Source of the DNA: Mycolicibacterium septicum DSM 44393
GTDB lineage: Bacteria; Actinomycetota; Actinomycetes; Mycobacteriales; Mycobacteriaceae
NCBI RefSeq assembly: GCF_000455325.1
Contig: NZ_HG322953.1
Location: forward strand, 268,648 to 332,647
DNA length: 64,000 nucleotides
Direction of reading: 5' to 3'
Below, piece by piece: positions 1 through 8,896 of this stretch. Made by a program: the position numbers and the translations under genes. Below the pieces are notes generated by a model. That model saw only the letters and a program-made list of their open reading frames with translations, made no database searches and had not been told where the DNA came from. The first letter of the stretch is position 1; each line of letters opens with the position of its first letter.

Positions 1-1
1 T

Positions 2-1471
2 CCGTGGCCAGAGGTGCACGGAATCGCCGAGAGCATTGCGGCCTACCTGCTGGGCCGGGACCAGCCCGGTGCGGTGGGGCTGGTCGGCGAACCGACGGTG
101 GAATTGATTGCCGCCATTCAGGGTTCGTGGCTGGCGGGTTCGGGCGTGTCCATTCTTCCGCGTCCCCAACGCGGCGCCGAACCATCGGAGTGGGCGCAGG
201 CGACGTTGGCCCGGTTCCACAGCATCGGCGTAACCACGGTGTTCAGCTACGGCGCCACCCTGCAACTGCTTCAGGCCGCAGGGTCCCCGCTCGCGGTGTA
301 CGACATCGCCGACGCCGCACGCACGCCGACATCGACGCACCTGCGGTATCCCGACAGTGCCGACGTGGCCATCCTGCAGGGCACCGCCGGATCCACCGGA
401 ACTCCACGCACTGCGGTGCTGGCACCGGAGGCCGTGCTGAACAACATCCTGTCCGTGACCCAGCGATTGTCGCTGGGCCACAACGACGTCGGATGTTCAT
501 GGTTGCCGATCTACCACGACATGGGCCTGGCGATGGTGCTGACATCGACAATGTCCGGCGGGTCATTGTGGCTGGCCCCGACGGGCGCGTTCTCGGCCGC
601 GCCGCTCCGGTGGGCCGAATGGCTGTCCGAATCACGCGCAACCCTCACTGCCGGCCCGAATTTCGGTTACTCGGTGCTCGGCCGATTCGCCAACCGCGTC
701 TCCGACGTCGACCTCGGCGCGCTGCGGATAGCGATCAACGGTGGTGAACCCGTCGACTGTGCCGGAGTCGATCGGTTTGCCATCGGCATGAGCCGGTTCG
801 GCTTCGACGCCGGCGCCATGGCGCCTTCATACGGAATGGCCGAGTCGACCTGCGCGGTGACCATCCCCGCGCCCGGGGAGGGCCTGCGCATCGACATTCC
901 GGACGCTGCGGACACCTCCCGGCGCTACGCGCTGCTGGGTCGTCCGGTGCCGGGCATGGAGATTCGTATCGTGCCGTCTGCACACGACGAGACGGGTGAA
1001 TCCGGGGAAGTCGAGATCCGCGGTTCGTCGATGATGACGTCCTACCTGGGAGTTGAACCCACTGACGCGGGTAGCAACGGCCAGTGGTTCCCGACCGGCG
1101 ACATCGGTTACCTCGTTGACGGTGCATTGGTGATCTGCGGGCGCTCGAAAGAGATCATCACGATCGCGGGACGCAACATTTTCCCCACCGAGATCGAGCA
1201 GGTCGTCGGTGAGGTGGACGGCGTGCGCGAGGGAGCGGTCGTCGCGGTCGGCACCGAATCCGGCGCCGCGCAATCTCGGCTACTGGTGGCAGCGGAGTTC
1301 ATCGGAACCGAGCAGGACACCACCCGCAGCGCCGTGATCCGGCGGGTTGTGTCGGTGTGCGGTGTCACGCCTGCCGACGTCGTGCTGATGTCGCCGGGAT
1401 CATTGCCGCGCACATCGTCGGGAAAGCTCCGGCGGCTCGAGGTCCGACGCCAACTGGAGGCGGCGCGGTAG
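2..1471 (+). CDS. mbtM: Mycobactin fatty-acyl-AMP ligase MbtM (5' end outside window)
   Basis: Adenylating enzyme that activates the long-chain fatty acid placed on the lysine of mycobactin, the membrane siderophore. The visible 489 residues read in frame from the first bases, and residues PWPEVHG precede the first internal GTG at 14, so the real start lies upstream. Compared from memory with M. tuberculosis MbtM (FadD33), only about 30 residues are missing. Visible motifs are the ATP-binding loop LQGTAGSTGTPRT, the WLPIYHDMGL and NGGEPVD motifs typical of fatty-acyl-AMP ligases, and the C-terminal TSSGKLRR lysine motif. The other mbt genes, and any iron-dependent IdeR site, would be to the left. 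The next gene is an unrelated reductase. Identity is supported by family recall, not by a search. Confidence 0.88.
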   Translation, partial: PWPEVHGIAESIAAYLLGRDQPGAVGLVGEPTVELIAAIQGSWLAGSGVSILPRPQRGAEPSEWAQATLARFHSIGVTTVFSYGATLQLLQAAGSPLAVYDIADAARTPTSTHLRYPDSADVAILQGTAGSTGTPRTAVLAPEAVLNNILSVTQRLSLGHNDVGCSWLPIYHDMGLAMVLTSTMSGGSLWLAPTGAFSAAPLRWAEWLSESRATLTAGPNFGYSVLGRFANRVSDVDLGALRIAINGGEPVDCAGVDRFAIGMSRFGFDAGAMAPSYGMAESTCAVTIPAPGEGLRIDIPDAADTSRRYALLGRPVPGMEIRIVPSAHDETGESGEVEIRGSSMMTSYLGVEPTDAGSNGQWFPTGDIGYLVDGALVICGRSKEIITIAGRNIFPTEIEQVVGEVDGVREGAVVAVGTESGAAQSRLLVAAEFIGTEQDTTRSAVIRRVVSVCGVTPADVVLMSPGSLPRTSSGKLRRLEVRRQLEAAR

Positions 1472-1550
1472 CCGCCTGGGTCGCGCGATGAGTTTTACCC
1501 TCGTTCCGAGTCCAATCAGCATCCACCGCTGAACGAACGGGAGAGAACTC

Positions 1551-2198
1551 GTGGTCCAACTGCTCAAAGTCCAGAATTTCAACGTCTCCAGCGACGGATT
1601 CGGCGCCGGCGACGACCAGAGCTTTGAGCGTCCCTTCGGTCACGCCGACCCGGGGACGATGTTCGCCTGGGCCGGCGCGACGGCGAGCTGGCCCAACCGG
1701 ACAGAGCCTGGCGGTAGCCGGGGCCTCGACGATTACCTCACCCGGGATTTTCATCACAACATCGGTGCCGAGATCATGGGCCGCAACAAGTTCAGTCCGT
1801 ACCGTGGCCCCTGGCAGGACCACGATTGGCAGGGCTGGTGGGGTGACGTGCCGCCGTTCCATACCCCGGTGTTCGTCCTGACCCACCACGAACGGCCGTC
1901 GTTCAGCCTGTCCGACACCACGTTCCACTTCGTCAACGCCGATCCGGCGACGGTGCTGGAGCAGGCCCGGGCCGCCGCGCAGGGCAAGGATGTTCGGCTG
2001 GGCGGGGGAGCGAGCACCATCCGGGAGTTCCTCGACGCCGACCTGGTCGACACCTTGCATGTGGCGGTGTCGCCCGCCGAGTTGGGCAGCGGGTCGCGTC
2101 TGTGGGAGTCACCCGACGAGTTGAACGACCGGTTCCACCACGACGTCGTGCCCAGCCCCGGGGGCGCGGTCACCCATCACCTGTTCTGGAGACGGTGA
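1551..2198 (+). CDS. Dihydrofolate reductase-fold (RibD C-terminal type) reductase
   Basis: 215-residue cytosolic protein of the RibD_C/DHFR-like superfamily, which binds NADPH and reduces small substrates. The natural substrate of this subfamily is not known. The GTG start is chosen because a GGGAGAG ribosome site sits 5-6 bases upstream. The opening LLKVQNFNVSSDGF is the usual first strand with the VSxDG motif. GRNKF near residue 80 and LGGGASTIREFL near residue 145 fit the NADPH-binding positions. The gene follows mbtM on the same strand after an 80-bp gap and could be read through from it, but nothing ties it to siderophore synthesis. Confidence 0.75.
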   Translation: MVQLLKVQNFNVSSDGFGAGDDQSFERPFGHADPGTMFAWAGATASWPNRTEPGGSRGLDDYLTRDFHHNIGAEIMGRNKFSPYRGPWQDHDWQGWWGDVPPFHTPVFVLTHHERPSFSLSDTTFHFVNADPATVLEQARAAAQGKDVRLGGGASTIREFLDADLVDTLHVAVSPAELGSGSRLWESPDELNDRFHHDVVPSPGGAVTHHLFWRR

Positions 2199-2323
2199 GA
2201 CCTTTGTTTTCGTGACCTGAGCAACCGTCACACCACTTTTTTGAATTGCCATCGAGCAATGGTGCGTTCCGATTACGCTGCGCTTGCCTGACGCAGGCGT
2301 CAATATCAAGATCGGAGCTCTCC

Positions 2324-2515
2324 ATGGTTCGTGCACTCATCGCGGCAGCGATATTCGGTGGTCTCGTCCTGGGCGGATCGGCTACAGCCGCAGCCGACCC
2401 GTACTACAAGAACTGCAGCGCCGCCAGGCAAGCCGGCGCAGCGCCGATACACGAGGGTGAGCCCGGATATGCCGAGCATCTCGACCGAGACGGCGACGGT
2501 GTCGCCTGCGAGTAA
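2324..2515 (+). CDS. Small secreted excalibur-domain protein
   Basis: 63-residue exported protein: a signal peptide (MVRALIAAAIFGG, then a small-residue region ending at AAADP) followed by an excalibur calcium-binding motif. The motif is recognisable as YKNCSAARQAG near the start and DRDGDGVACE at the very C terminus. The ATG at 2324 is preferred over the longer upstream reading because it begins directly with the signal peptide. Excalibur domains are EF-hand-like Ca2+ binders usually attached to surface proteins. Here the domain stands alone, as in many mycobacterial small secreted proteins. A strong intrinsic terminator follows 15 bases after the stop. Function beyond calcium binding is unknown. 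Confidence 0.75.
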   Translation: MVRALIAAAIFGGLVLGGSATAAADPYYKNCSAARQAGAAPIHEGEPGYAEHLDRDGDGVACE

Positions 2516-2530
2516 AGCCCGCGGAGAAAC

Positions 2531-2565
2531 AGCCCTGCCTCTGAGAAGGGGCAGGGCTGATTTTT
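2531..2565 (+). terminator. Rho-independent terminator after the excalibur gene
   Basis: A 9-bp perfect stem (AGCCCTGCC at 2531-2539 with GGCAGGGCT at 2550-2558) and a 10-base loop, followed by GATTTTT. It ends the plus-strand transcript and lies just beyond the 3' end of the convergent tetR gene. Confidence 0.85.
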
Positions 2566-2590
2566 CTCCGGATAGGTGGGACGAGAGCGA

Positions 2591-3157
2591 TCAACCCCCG
2601 CAACGCACCCCGCGCTCGAAGGTGCGGATGACGGCGGGGGCGGCCGCGTGCTGCGGCATGAGGCCGTCCTTGGAGTCCTGGCAGGCCCACATCACCAGAC
2701 CGTAGAGGGCGTGTTCGAGCCATTGTGTGCTCGATTCCGGATCGAACACGCCTTCGGCCTGGCCGCGTTCGATCAGCGTGGTGAGGTAACTGTTGTCGGG
2801 TACCACCTCGGGTGGCAGGCCGCGAAGAACGTTGGGGTCGTCGAAAAGAAACAGCAGCCGGTTGCCGACCGAGATCATCGCGTTGATGACGCGCCGCATC
2901 GCCTCGATCGCGCAGCCGTCCTCAGGCGCGGCAGCGGCCACAGCGTTGGTCACGACCTGCACCGAGTCGAGAATTGTCGCGTTGATCAGGCTTTCCCGGT
3001 CGGGAAAGTAGCGGTGCACCGTGGTGCGGCCGACCCCGGCCTCCTTGGCGATATCGGGCAACGTCGCGGTCCGGTCGTCAGCTAGGACGACGGCGGCGGC
3101 CTCGATGATCGCACCACGGGTGCGCCACTGGGTGGCCGAGAGCTCGCCTGTGCTCAT
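2591..3157 (-). CDS. TetR-family repressor of the mmpS-mmpL operon
   Basis: 188-residue one-component regulator. The N-terminal helix-turn-helix (LPDIAKEAGVGRTTVHRYF, residues about 35-55) is typical of TetR, followed by a divergent all-helical ligand domain. The ATG at 3157 is used rather than longer upstream readings, which are low-complexity arginine-rich and would run into mmpL. The gene lies 22 bases after the mmpL stop on the same strand, so it is the third gene of the operon. The most direct inference is that it represses its own operon and is released by a substrate or inhibitor of the transporter. A palindrome upstream of mmpS is a candidate operator. Confidence 0.85.
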   Translation of the reverse strand: MSTGELSATQWRTRGAIIEAAAVVLADDRTATLPDIAKEAGVGRTTVHRYFPDRESLINATILDSVQVVTNAVAAAAPEDGCAIEAMRRVINAMISVGNRLLFLFDDPNVLRGLPPEVVPDNSYLTTLIERGQAEGVFDPESSTQWLEHALYGLVMWACQDSKDGLMPQHAAAPAVIRTFERGVRCGG

Positions 3158-3179
3158 GCGTCGATGGTATCGACGCGGG

Positions 3180-6056
3180 TCACGACATTCTCGCCACCGG
3201 TATCGGTGCGGTCCGATCGGAGAGGAAACGCGCCGGACGCTGACGCACCGGCAGCGGCCACCAGAACCAGCGGCCGAGGATCGCGGCAATCGTCGGTGTC
3301 ATCAGCGAGCGAACCACGAGGGTGTCGAACAGCAGGCCCAGGCCGATGGTGGTCCCGCCCTGTCCGATCGCGATCAGATCGCTGGTGGCCATCGACGCCA
3401 TCGTGAACGCGAACACCAGGCCGGCCGCGGTGACCACGCCGCCGGTGGCACCCATGGCCCGGATGATGCCGGTGTTGATACCCGCGCTGATCTCCTCCTT
3501 CATCCGCGAGACCACCAGCAGGTTGTAGTCCGATCCGACGGCCAGGAGGATGATCACCGAGAACGCCAAGGTCATCCAGTGCAGGTCGATCCCGAGTAGG
3601 TACTGCCACACCAGGACCGACAGACCGAACGATGCGGCCAGGGACACGATCACGGTTCCGACGATGACGAACGACGCGATCAGCGCGCGGGTGATCAACA
3701 GCATCACGATGAAGATCAACGTGATCGCGCCGCAGGCCGAGATCAGCAGATCCCACTGGGCGCCGACCTGGATGTCCTTGTAGGTGGCCGCGGTGCCGCC
3801 GAGGTAGATCTTGGCGTCGGCCAGCGGCGTCGTCTTGATCGCCTCCCGGGCCGTCTTCAGGATCGGCTCGACATGCGAAATGCCTTCCGAGGTGGCCGGA
3901 TCCACGTCGTGGGTGATGATGAACTGTGCGGCCTGGCCGTCCGGCGAGACCATCAGAGCCAGACCGCGTTTGAAGTCCGGGTTGTCGAAGGCCTCGGGCG
4001 GCAGGTAGAAGGAGTCGTCGTTGCGGGCGTCGTCGAACGCCTGGCCCATCACCGATGCGGTGTCGGTCATCTTGCCGATCTGGTCGATCAGCCCGTTGAA
4101 CGTGCTGAACATCGTTTTCATCGTGCCCTGCATGGACTTCGAGATGGCGATCATCGGTGGCAGCTGCGCCACCAACTGCGGCATCAGCTGATCCATCTCG
4201 TTCATGTTCTTCACCGATTGCGAAAGGGTTTCGGTCATGGTGTCGATGCCGTCGAGCCCGTCGAACAACGAGCGCATGGAATGGCACATCGGGATGTCGT
4301 AGCAGTGCGGTTCCCAGTACAGATAGTTCCGCATGGGCCGCATGAAATCGTCGAAATCAGCCATGTGATCTCGCATTTCGTTGGTGCTGGCCTGCATGTC
4401 GTTCATGCTGGCCGTGAGTTCATGGGTGATGTCGGTCATCCGGTTCATCAGGCCCAGCATGTTCTCCATGATCACGATCATCCGGCCGAGATCGTCGGTG
4501 AGCGTGTTCATGTCGCCCATGCGTTCACGCAGGAACTGCAGGTTCTCGGTCATGGACACCGATTGCATGCTCACCTGGAACGGCACAGAGCTGTGCGCGA
4601 TGGGGCGGCCCAGCGGCCGGGTGATGCTCTGTACGCGTGCGACGCCGGGGACGCGGATCAGCTCCCTGGCGATCTTGTCCAGCACGATCATGTCGGCGGG
4701 GTTGCGCAGATCCCGGCCCGCGTCGACCAGCAGCAGGTCGGGGTTCATCCGCGCCGCGGTGAAATGCCTTTCGGCGGCGGCGTATCCGACGTTGGACGGC
4801 AGATCCTTGGGGATGTAGAGCCGCTCGTTGTAGGAGGTCTTGTAGCCGGGCAGGGCCAGCAGTCCTACGAGTGCCACCGCGATGGCCGCGGCCAGGATCG
4901 GAACGGGCCAGCGCACCACCGAGGTGCCGAGCCTGCGCCACCCGCGCGACCGGATCTCACGTTTGGCGTCGAGCAGACCGAATCGACTGCCGACCACCAG
5001 CATCGCCGGTGCGAGGGTGAGTGAGGCCAGCACCACCACCGACATGCCGATGGAACTGGGGATACCCATCGAACTGAAGTAGTTCAGCCGGGTGAAGTGC
5101 AGGCACAGCATGGCACCGGCAACCGTGAGACCCGAGCCGAGGATGACGTGGCCGACACCGTGAAACGCGGTGTAGTAGGCGTCTTCTCGTTCCTCGCCCT
5201 TCTGTCTCGCCTCCTGGTACCGGCCGACGAGGAAGATCGCGTAGTCGGTTCCGGCCGCGATGGCCAACGAGGTCAGCAGGCTCACTGAGAACGTCGACAG
5301 ACCGAGCAGGCCGGCGTGGCCGATGGCGGCCACGACACCGCGCGCGGCCGACATCTCCAGCAGTACCACGATGAGCATCAGCAGCATCGTGGCGATCGAC
5401 CGGTAGACGACGATCAGCATCACCGCGATCACGGCGATCGTGACGAAGGTGATCTTGACCATGCTCTTGTCGCCGGCTTCGTTCATGTCCGTGGTGAGCG
5501 GACCTTGGCCGGTGACATAGGCTTTCACGCCTGCGGGCGGATTGGATTCGTCGATGATCTTGCGGACGGAGGCGACCGATTCGTTGGCCAGTGTCTCGCC
5601 CTGGTTGCCTGCGAGGTTCACCTGGACGTAGGCGGCCTTGCCGTCCGTGCTCTGGGACCCTGCCGCGGTGATCAGGTCGCCCCAGTAATTCTGCACGTGC
5701 TGAACGTGTTTCGTGTCGGCCTGCAGTGTGCGGACCAACTCGTCATAGTAGTGATGAGCCTCGGTGCCGAGCGGCTGTTCGCCCTCCAGCACAACCATCG
5801 CGATCGTGTCGGAGTCGAATTGATCGAAGCGATCGCCGATCTTCTTCATCGCCACCAGCGCCGGTGCGTCCTGGGGCGACAGGGACACGGCGTGCTCGTG
5901 GCCGACGACCTCGAGTTGGGGGACCAGTGCGTTGAGGACGACGACGAGTACGACCCACGCCAGGATGATCGGGATCGCGGCGACGCGAATGACACGGGCT
6001 ATGCCCCTGTGCGAGGGGTTGTCCGAGTGCGCGGGGGCGGCGCTGTGGTTGCTCAT
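3180..6056 (-). CDS. mmpL: MmpL-family RND transporter (MmpL4/MmpL5 type)
   Basis: 958-residue inner-membrane RND pump, the usual MmpL length. One transmembrane segment near residues 25-45 is followed by a periplasmic porter domain, then a block of membrane helices at about 205-400. The proton-relay Asp-Tyr pair is D271-Y272 (in AAGTDYAIFLVGRY), with a second copy in the last helix bundle (GSDYNLLVV). Residues about 500-680 are Met/Asn/Asp-rich with heptad-like spacing, matching the long periplasmic coiled-coil insertion of the MmpL4/5 branch, including the CYDIPMC cysteine pair. MmpL4/5 proteins with an MmpS partner export siderophores and extrude drugs. The ATG overlaps the mmpS stop by 4 bases. 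The exact substrate cannot be read from sequence. Confidence 0.93.
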   Translation of the reverse strand: MSNHSAAPAHSDNPSHRGIARVIRVAAIPIILAWVVLVVVLNALVPQLEVVGHEHAVSLSPQDAPALVAMKKIGDRFDQFDSDTIAMVVLEGEQPLGTEAHHYYDELVRTLQADTKHVQHVQNYWGDLITAAGSQSTDGKAAYVQVNLAGNQGETLANESVASVRKIIDESNPPAGVKAYVTGQGPLTTDMNEAGDKSMVKITFVTIAVIAVMLIVVYRSIATMLLMLIVVLLEMSAARGVVAAIGHAGLLGLSTFSVSLLTSLAIAAGTDYAIFLVGRYQEARQKGEEREDAYYTAFHGVGHVILGSGLTVAGAMLCLHFTRLNYFSSMGIPSSIGMSVVVLASLTLAPAMLVVGSRFGLLDAKREIRSRGWRRLGTSVVRWPVPILAAAIAVALVGLLALPGYKTSYNERLYIPKDLPSNVGYAAAERHFTAARMNPDLLLVDAGRDLRNPADMIVLDKIARELIRVPGVARVQSITRPLGRPIAHSSVPFQVSMQSVSMTENLQFLRERMGDMNTLTDDLGRMIVIMENMLGLMNRMTDITHELTASMNDMQASTNEMRDHMADFDDFMRPMRNYLYWEPHCYDIPMCHSMRSLFDGLDGIDTMTETLSQSVKNMNEMDQLMPQLVAQLPPMIAISKSMQGTMKTMFSTFNGLIDQIGKMTDTASVMGQAFDDARNDDSFYLPPEAFDNPDFKRGLALMVSPDGQAAQFIITHDVDPATSEGISHVEPILKTAREAIKTTPLADAKIYLGGTAATYKDIQVGAQWDLLISACGAITLIFIVMLLITRALIASFVIVGTVIVSLAASFGLSVLVWQYLLGIDLHWMTLAFSVIILLAVGSDYNLLVVSRMKEEISAGINTGIIRAMGATGGVVTAAGLVFAFTMASMATSDLIAIGQGGTTIGLGLLFDTLVVRSLMTPTIAAILGRWFWWPLPVRQRPARFLSDRTAPIPVARMS

Positions 6057-6493
6057 GCGGCCTTGTCCAAGCAGAAGGCCTGGGCGTCGTGCTGGTTCAC
6101 GGTCTGCTCGTCTCGGACTTCGCCGTTGACGACGATCCGGCAGCTGATCACTTCGCTATCTCCTTGGGCAACCACATTGGCGAACACCGTGGGCAGGGTG
6201 GTGACAACCTCGTGCCGCCACGGCAGCGAGGTGAAACTCTCGGTGTGGGGCTGGGCGTCGGCGTCCAGGTAGCTGACATGGCCGCTCGTCCCGCTGGGGC
6301 CCTCGATCTCGTAGACGACGCGCTTCGGGTTGAACTCCACGATGTCGTCGCCGGCGGACTGTCCCGGTTCGGTGTTGATGTGGGTACCGAAGATCCCGTG
6401 CATGCGGTTCATCGCGAAGCCGCTGAGGGCGAGGGCCGCCACCAACACCAAGGGAATCCAGAAGCGTTGGGCGAGCCGAAATAGCGTAGCCAC
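6053..6493 (-). CDS. mmpS: MmpS-family accessory membrane protein
   Basis: Partner of the following MmpL. It has a single N-terminal transmembrane segment (FWIPLVLVAALALSGFA) and a periplasmic beta-rich MmpS domain containing FNPKRVVYEIEG and ISCRIVVNGEVRDEQ, the two usual conserved stretches, with a cysteine pair. The frame stays open to an ATG at 6523. I place the start at the GTG at 6493 because a GGAGAGG ribosome site sits about 10 bases before it. This gives 146 residues, the normal MmpS size. Translation is coupled to mmpL through an ATGA overlap. MmpS proteins are needed for assembly or function of the matching MmpL. Confidence 0.88.
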   Translation of the reverse strand: MATLFRLAQRFWIPLVLVAALALSGFAMNRMHGIFGTHINTEPGQSAGDDIVEFNPKRVVYEIEGPSGTSGHVSYLDADAQPHTESFTSLPWRHEVVTTLPTVFANVVAQGDSEVISCRIVVNGEVRDEQTVNQHDAQAFCLDKAA

Positions 6494-6573
6494 GGCAAAA
6501 TCCACCTCTCCGTTTCGGCGCATGCCGACGGAAACCCCATCCGACCGCGTTTTGATCGGCTGAACGTAACAGG

Positions 6574-6605
6574 CCCTTAGTGGATCCTCAACGTTCCATT
6601 AAGGG
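6574..6605. promoter_or_regulatory. Candidate TetR operator upstream of mmpS
   Basis: Inverted repeat CCCTTAGTGGA (6574-6584), 10-base spacer, TCCATTAAGGG (6595-6605). Ten of eleven arm positions pair. It lies 80-110 bases before the mmpS start, where a repressor of the mmpS-mmpL-tetR promoter would be expected. No binding evidence is visible beyond symmetry and position. Confidence 0.45.
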
Positions 6606-6653
6606 ATATTGAGATACCTCACAGTTGTTTGCGAAGCGGAATTTTTTGGTGAC

Positions 6654-7613
6654 CTACGCGGTGAGTAGACGTAACGGGGAACCGGTGCAGTAGGCGGCGA
6701 TGTCCTCGACGATATCGCGGTAGAAGATCGACATGACGGTCTGCGTGACGTAGCCGAGGTGCGGCGTCAGCAGCGTATTGGGGAGGGGCGCCAGTGGGTT
6801 GCCCGGAGGCAGCGGTTCGTGCTGGTACACATCGAGCGCCGCCCCCCGAATCTGGTTGCTGCGCAGGGCTTCGACGAGCGCCGGCTCATCGATGAGGCCG
6901 CCTCGCGAGGTGTTCACCAGGATCGCCGACGGCTTCATGGCGGCCAGCTCGGCGCTGCCGATCATGCCGCGGGTCGTCTCTGCGAGCACCATGTGCAGCG
7001 ACACCACGTCGGCGTCGGTGAACAGCGCTTCCCGCTCCACCCGGACCACGCCGGCCTTGGCCGCGCGTTCGTCGGTGAGGTTGGGACTCCACGCGATGAC
7101 GTTCATGCCGAACGCGGTGCCGATCGCGGCGACTCGGCTGCCGATCCGGCCCACTCCGACCAGTCCCAGAGTCGCCCCGTGTAGGTCGCCGCCCATCGTG
7201 CTCTGCCACAGCCCATCGCGGATGCGCCGATCCTCGACGACCAGATGTCGCTGCAGTCCCAGGATCAGTGCCCAGGTGTGTTCGACCGTCGGGGTGATCG
7301 CCCCGCCGGTGCCCGACACGGTGATACCGAGTCGGTGCGCGGCGGCCACGTCGATGGCGGCGTTGAACGGTCCGGTGGTCACGAGAAGCTTCAGGTCGGG
7401 TAACTGGGCGAGCAGCGTCGCGTCGAGCGGGGTGCGCTCCCGCATCGCGACGACGACCTCGTGGCCGGCCAGAGTCTCGACCAGGGCCGGGCCGGGGGCG
7501 ATGTGTTCCCGCAGTGACGTGATCTCGGTGGCGCGGGGAATGGGCGTCCAGTCGACCGTGTCGGCGATCCCCTGGTAGTCGTCGAGAACGGCGATGCGCA
7601 GCGGTTCGGTCAT
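6654..7613 (-). CDS. D-isomer-specific 2-hydroxyacid dehydrogenase family protein
   Basis: 319-residue NAD(P)-dependent oxidoreductase that interconverts 2-oxoacids and D-2-hydroxyacids. The nucleotide-binding loop LGLVGVGRIGSRVA lies near residue 150. The substrate-binding arginine motif VNTSRGGLIDE, the glutamate in DVYQHEPLPP and the catalytic histidine in LTPHLGY follow in the usual order. It is the last gene of a four-gene operon: its ATG is 3 bases after the amidohydrolase stop. Together with the ligase, class II aldolase and amidohydrolase it probably handles an oxo- or hydroxyacid product of ring or side-chain cleavage. The substrate is not predictable from sequence. Confidence 0.85.
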   Translation of the reverse strand: MTEPLRIAVLDDYQGIADTVDWTPIPRATEITSLREHIAPGPALVETLAGHEVVVAMRERTPLDATLLAQLPDLKLLVTTGPFNAAIDVAAAHRLGITVSGTGGAITPTVEHTWALILGLQRHLVVEDRRIRDGLWQSTMGGDLHGATLGLVGVGRIGSRVAAIGTAFGMNVIAWSPNLTDERAAKAGVVRVEREALFTDADVVSLHMVLAETTRGMIGSAELAAMKPSAILVNTSRGGLIDEPALVEALRSNQIRGAALDVYQHEPLPPGNPLAPLPNTLLTPHLGYVTQTVMSIFYRDIVEDIAAYCTGSPLRLLTA

Positions 7614-7616
7614 CGA

Positions 7617-8885
7617 TCAGTAGGCGTTCGGATCGCTCTGCACCGCCGGTGGCACCGGATGCTGGTAGAGCTGGGATGCGTTCTCCCAGGTGATCTTCCG
7701 GATCACCTCGGCGGGCAGGTCCTGGATCTGCTCGTGAATGGTGGCCTGGGTGTGCGGCCAGGTGGAGTCGCAGTGCGGGTAGTCGGCTTCGAGCAGGATG
7801 TTGCCGGTGCCGATCCGTTCGTGCTGCACGAACGAGGACTGGTCTTCGACCGCACAGAACCAGAAGTTCCTGGTGAACACCTCGGCAGGGGAGAGGCTCT
7901 CGCCCAGCGCCTTCCAGGTTCCGTACATCTGGTGGTAGCTGAGCATGTGGTCGAGCCGGTCGAGCAGGCCTGCCACCCAACCGATTCCACCTTCGGACAG
8001 GCAGATCTTGAGGTCCGGGTAGCGGCTGGGCAGACCTGAGTAGAGCCAGTCGACCGCGGCGGTGATGGCGTAGGCGAAGAACAGCACACCCTGAACATCC
8101 GGCGGAGCATCGTCGGTGGTGGATGGTGCCGAGCCCGAGGACCCGATGTGCAGATTGACGACGGTGCCCGTCTCGGCACACGCCGCCATCATCGGCTCCC
8201 AGTAGCCGGAGTGGATGGTCGGCAGCCCGAGCATGGCGGGATTCTCACTGAATGTCACGGCGTGGAAACCGCGTTCGGCGTTCTCGTAGATCATCTGGGC
8301 GCCGACCTCGGGGTCGAGTAGCCACGGCAGCTGGCACGGGATGATCCGGTCGGGATAGGACCCGGCCCATGCTTCGAGATGCCAGTCATTCCAGGCCCGC
8401 ACCGAGGCCATCGCCAGATCCCTGTCTTTGGTCACCTGCTGCAGCCGCTGGCCGGCGAACCCAGGGAGGAAGGACGGGAAGTTGAGGGACGCGTACACGC
8501 CGTTGAGATCCATGTCCTTGACGCGTTCGTGAATGTCCCAGGCGCCGCGGCGCATTTCGTCGAACCGCGCCGGCTCGAAACCGTATTCGGAGACCGGCCG
8601 GCCGACCACGGCGTTGAAGCCGACGTTGGGTAAGGACTGCCCGTCGTACATCCAGGTCTGCCCGCCGTTCTCGGTGTCGACGACCGTCGGTGCACGGTCG
8701 GCGAACTTGCGTGGCACCCGGCCGGTGAAGGTGTCCGGCGGCTCGACGATGTGATCGTCGACCGAGATCACGGTGTACAGACGTTCGGCCCGTTGCGGTT
8801 CGGGAAGAAATGTGACCGTGCGTTCGGCACCTTGCTGCGCGGTGGTGAAGTTGAGATTGCCGGCGAGCTCGTCGATGGACTTCAT
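7617..8885 (-). CDS. Amidohydrolase-2 family metal-dependent hydrolase or decarboxylase
   Basis: 422-residue TIM-barrel protein of the amidohydrolase-2 superfamily, which includes zinc decarboxylases such as ACMSD and gamma-resorcylate decarboxylase as well as hydrolases. Metal-site candidates are the N-terminal DDHIVEP, a mid-protein histidine in VNLHIGSSG and the aspartate in LEADYPHCDSTW. The ATG at 8885 is chosen because AGAAGGAGG lies just upstream. Longer readings overlap the aldolase and are arginine/glycine-rich. It follows the aldolase gene after 11 bases and precedes the dehydrogenase by 3 bases. This subfamily is abundant in actinobacterial catabolic clusters but mostly uncharacterised, so decarboxylation versus hydrolysis is open. 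Confidence 0.82.
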   Translation of the reverse strand: MKSIDELAGNLNFTTAQQGAERTVTFLPEPQRAERLYTVISVDDHIVEPPDTFTGRVPRKFADRAPTVVDTENGGQTWMYDGQSLPNVGFNAVVGRPVSEYGFEPARFDEMRRGAWDIHERVKDMDLNGVYASLNFPSFLPGFAGQRLQQVTKDRDLAMASVRAWNDWHLEAWAGSYPDRIIPCQLPWLLDPEVGAQMIYENAERGFHAVTFSENPAMLGLPTIHSGYWEPMMAACAETGTVVNLHIGSSGSAPSTTDDAPPDVQGVLFFAYAITAAVDWLYSGLPSRYPDLKICLSEGGIGWVAGLLDRLDHMLSYHQMYGTWKALGESLSPAEVFTRNFWFCAVEDQSSFVQHERIGTGNILLEADYPHCDSTWPHTQATIHEQIQDLPAEVIRKITWENASQLYQHPVPPAVQSDPNAY

Positions 8886-8896
8886 GCAGCCTCCTT

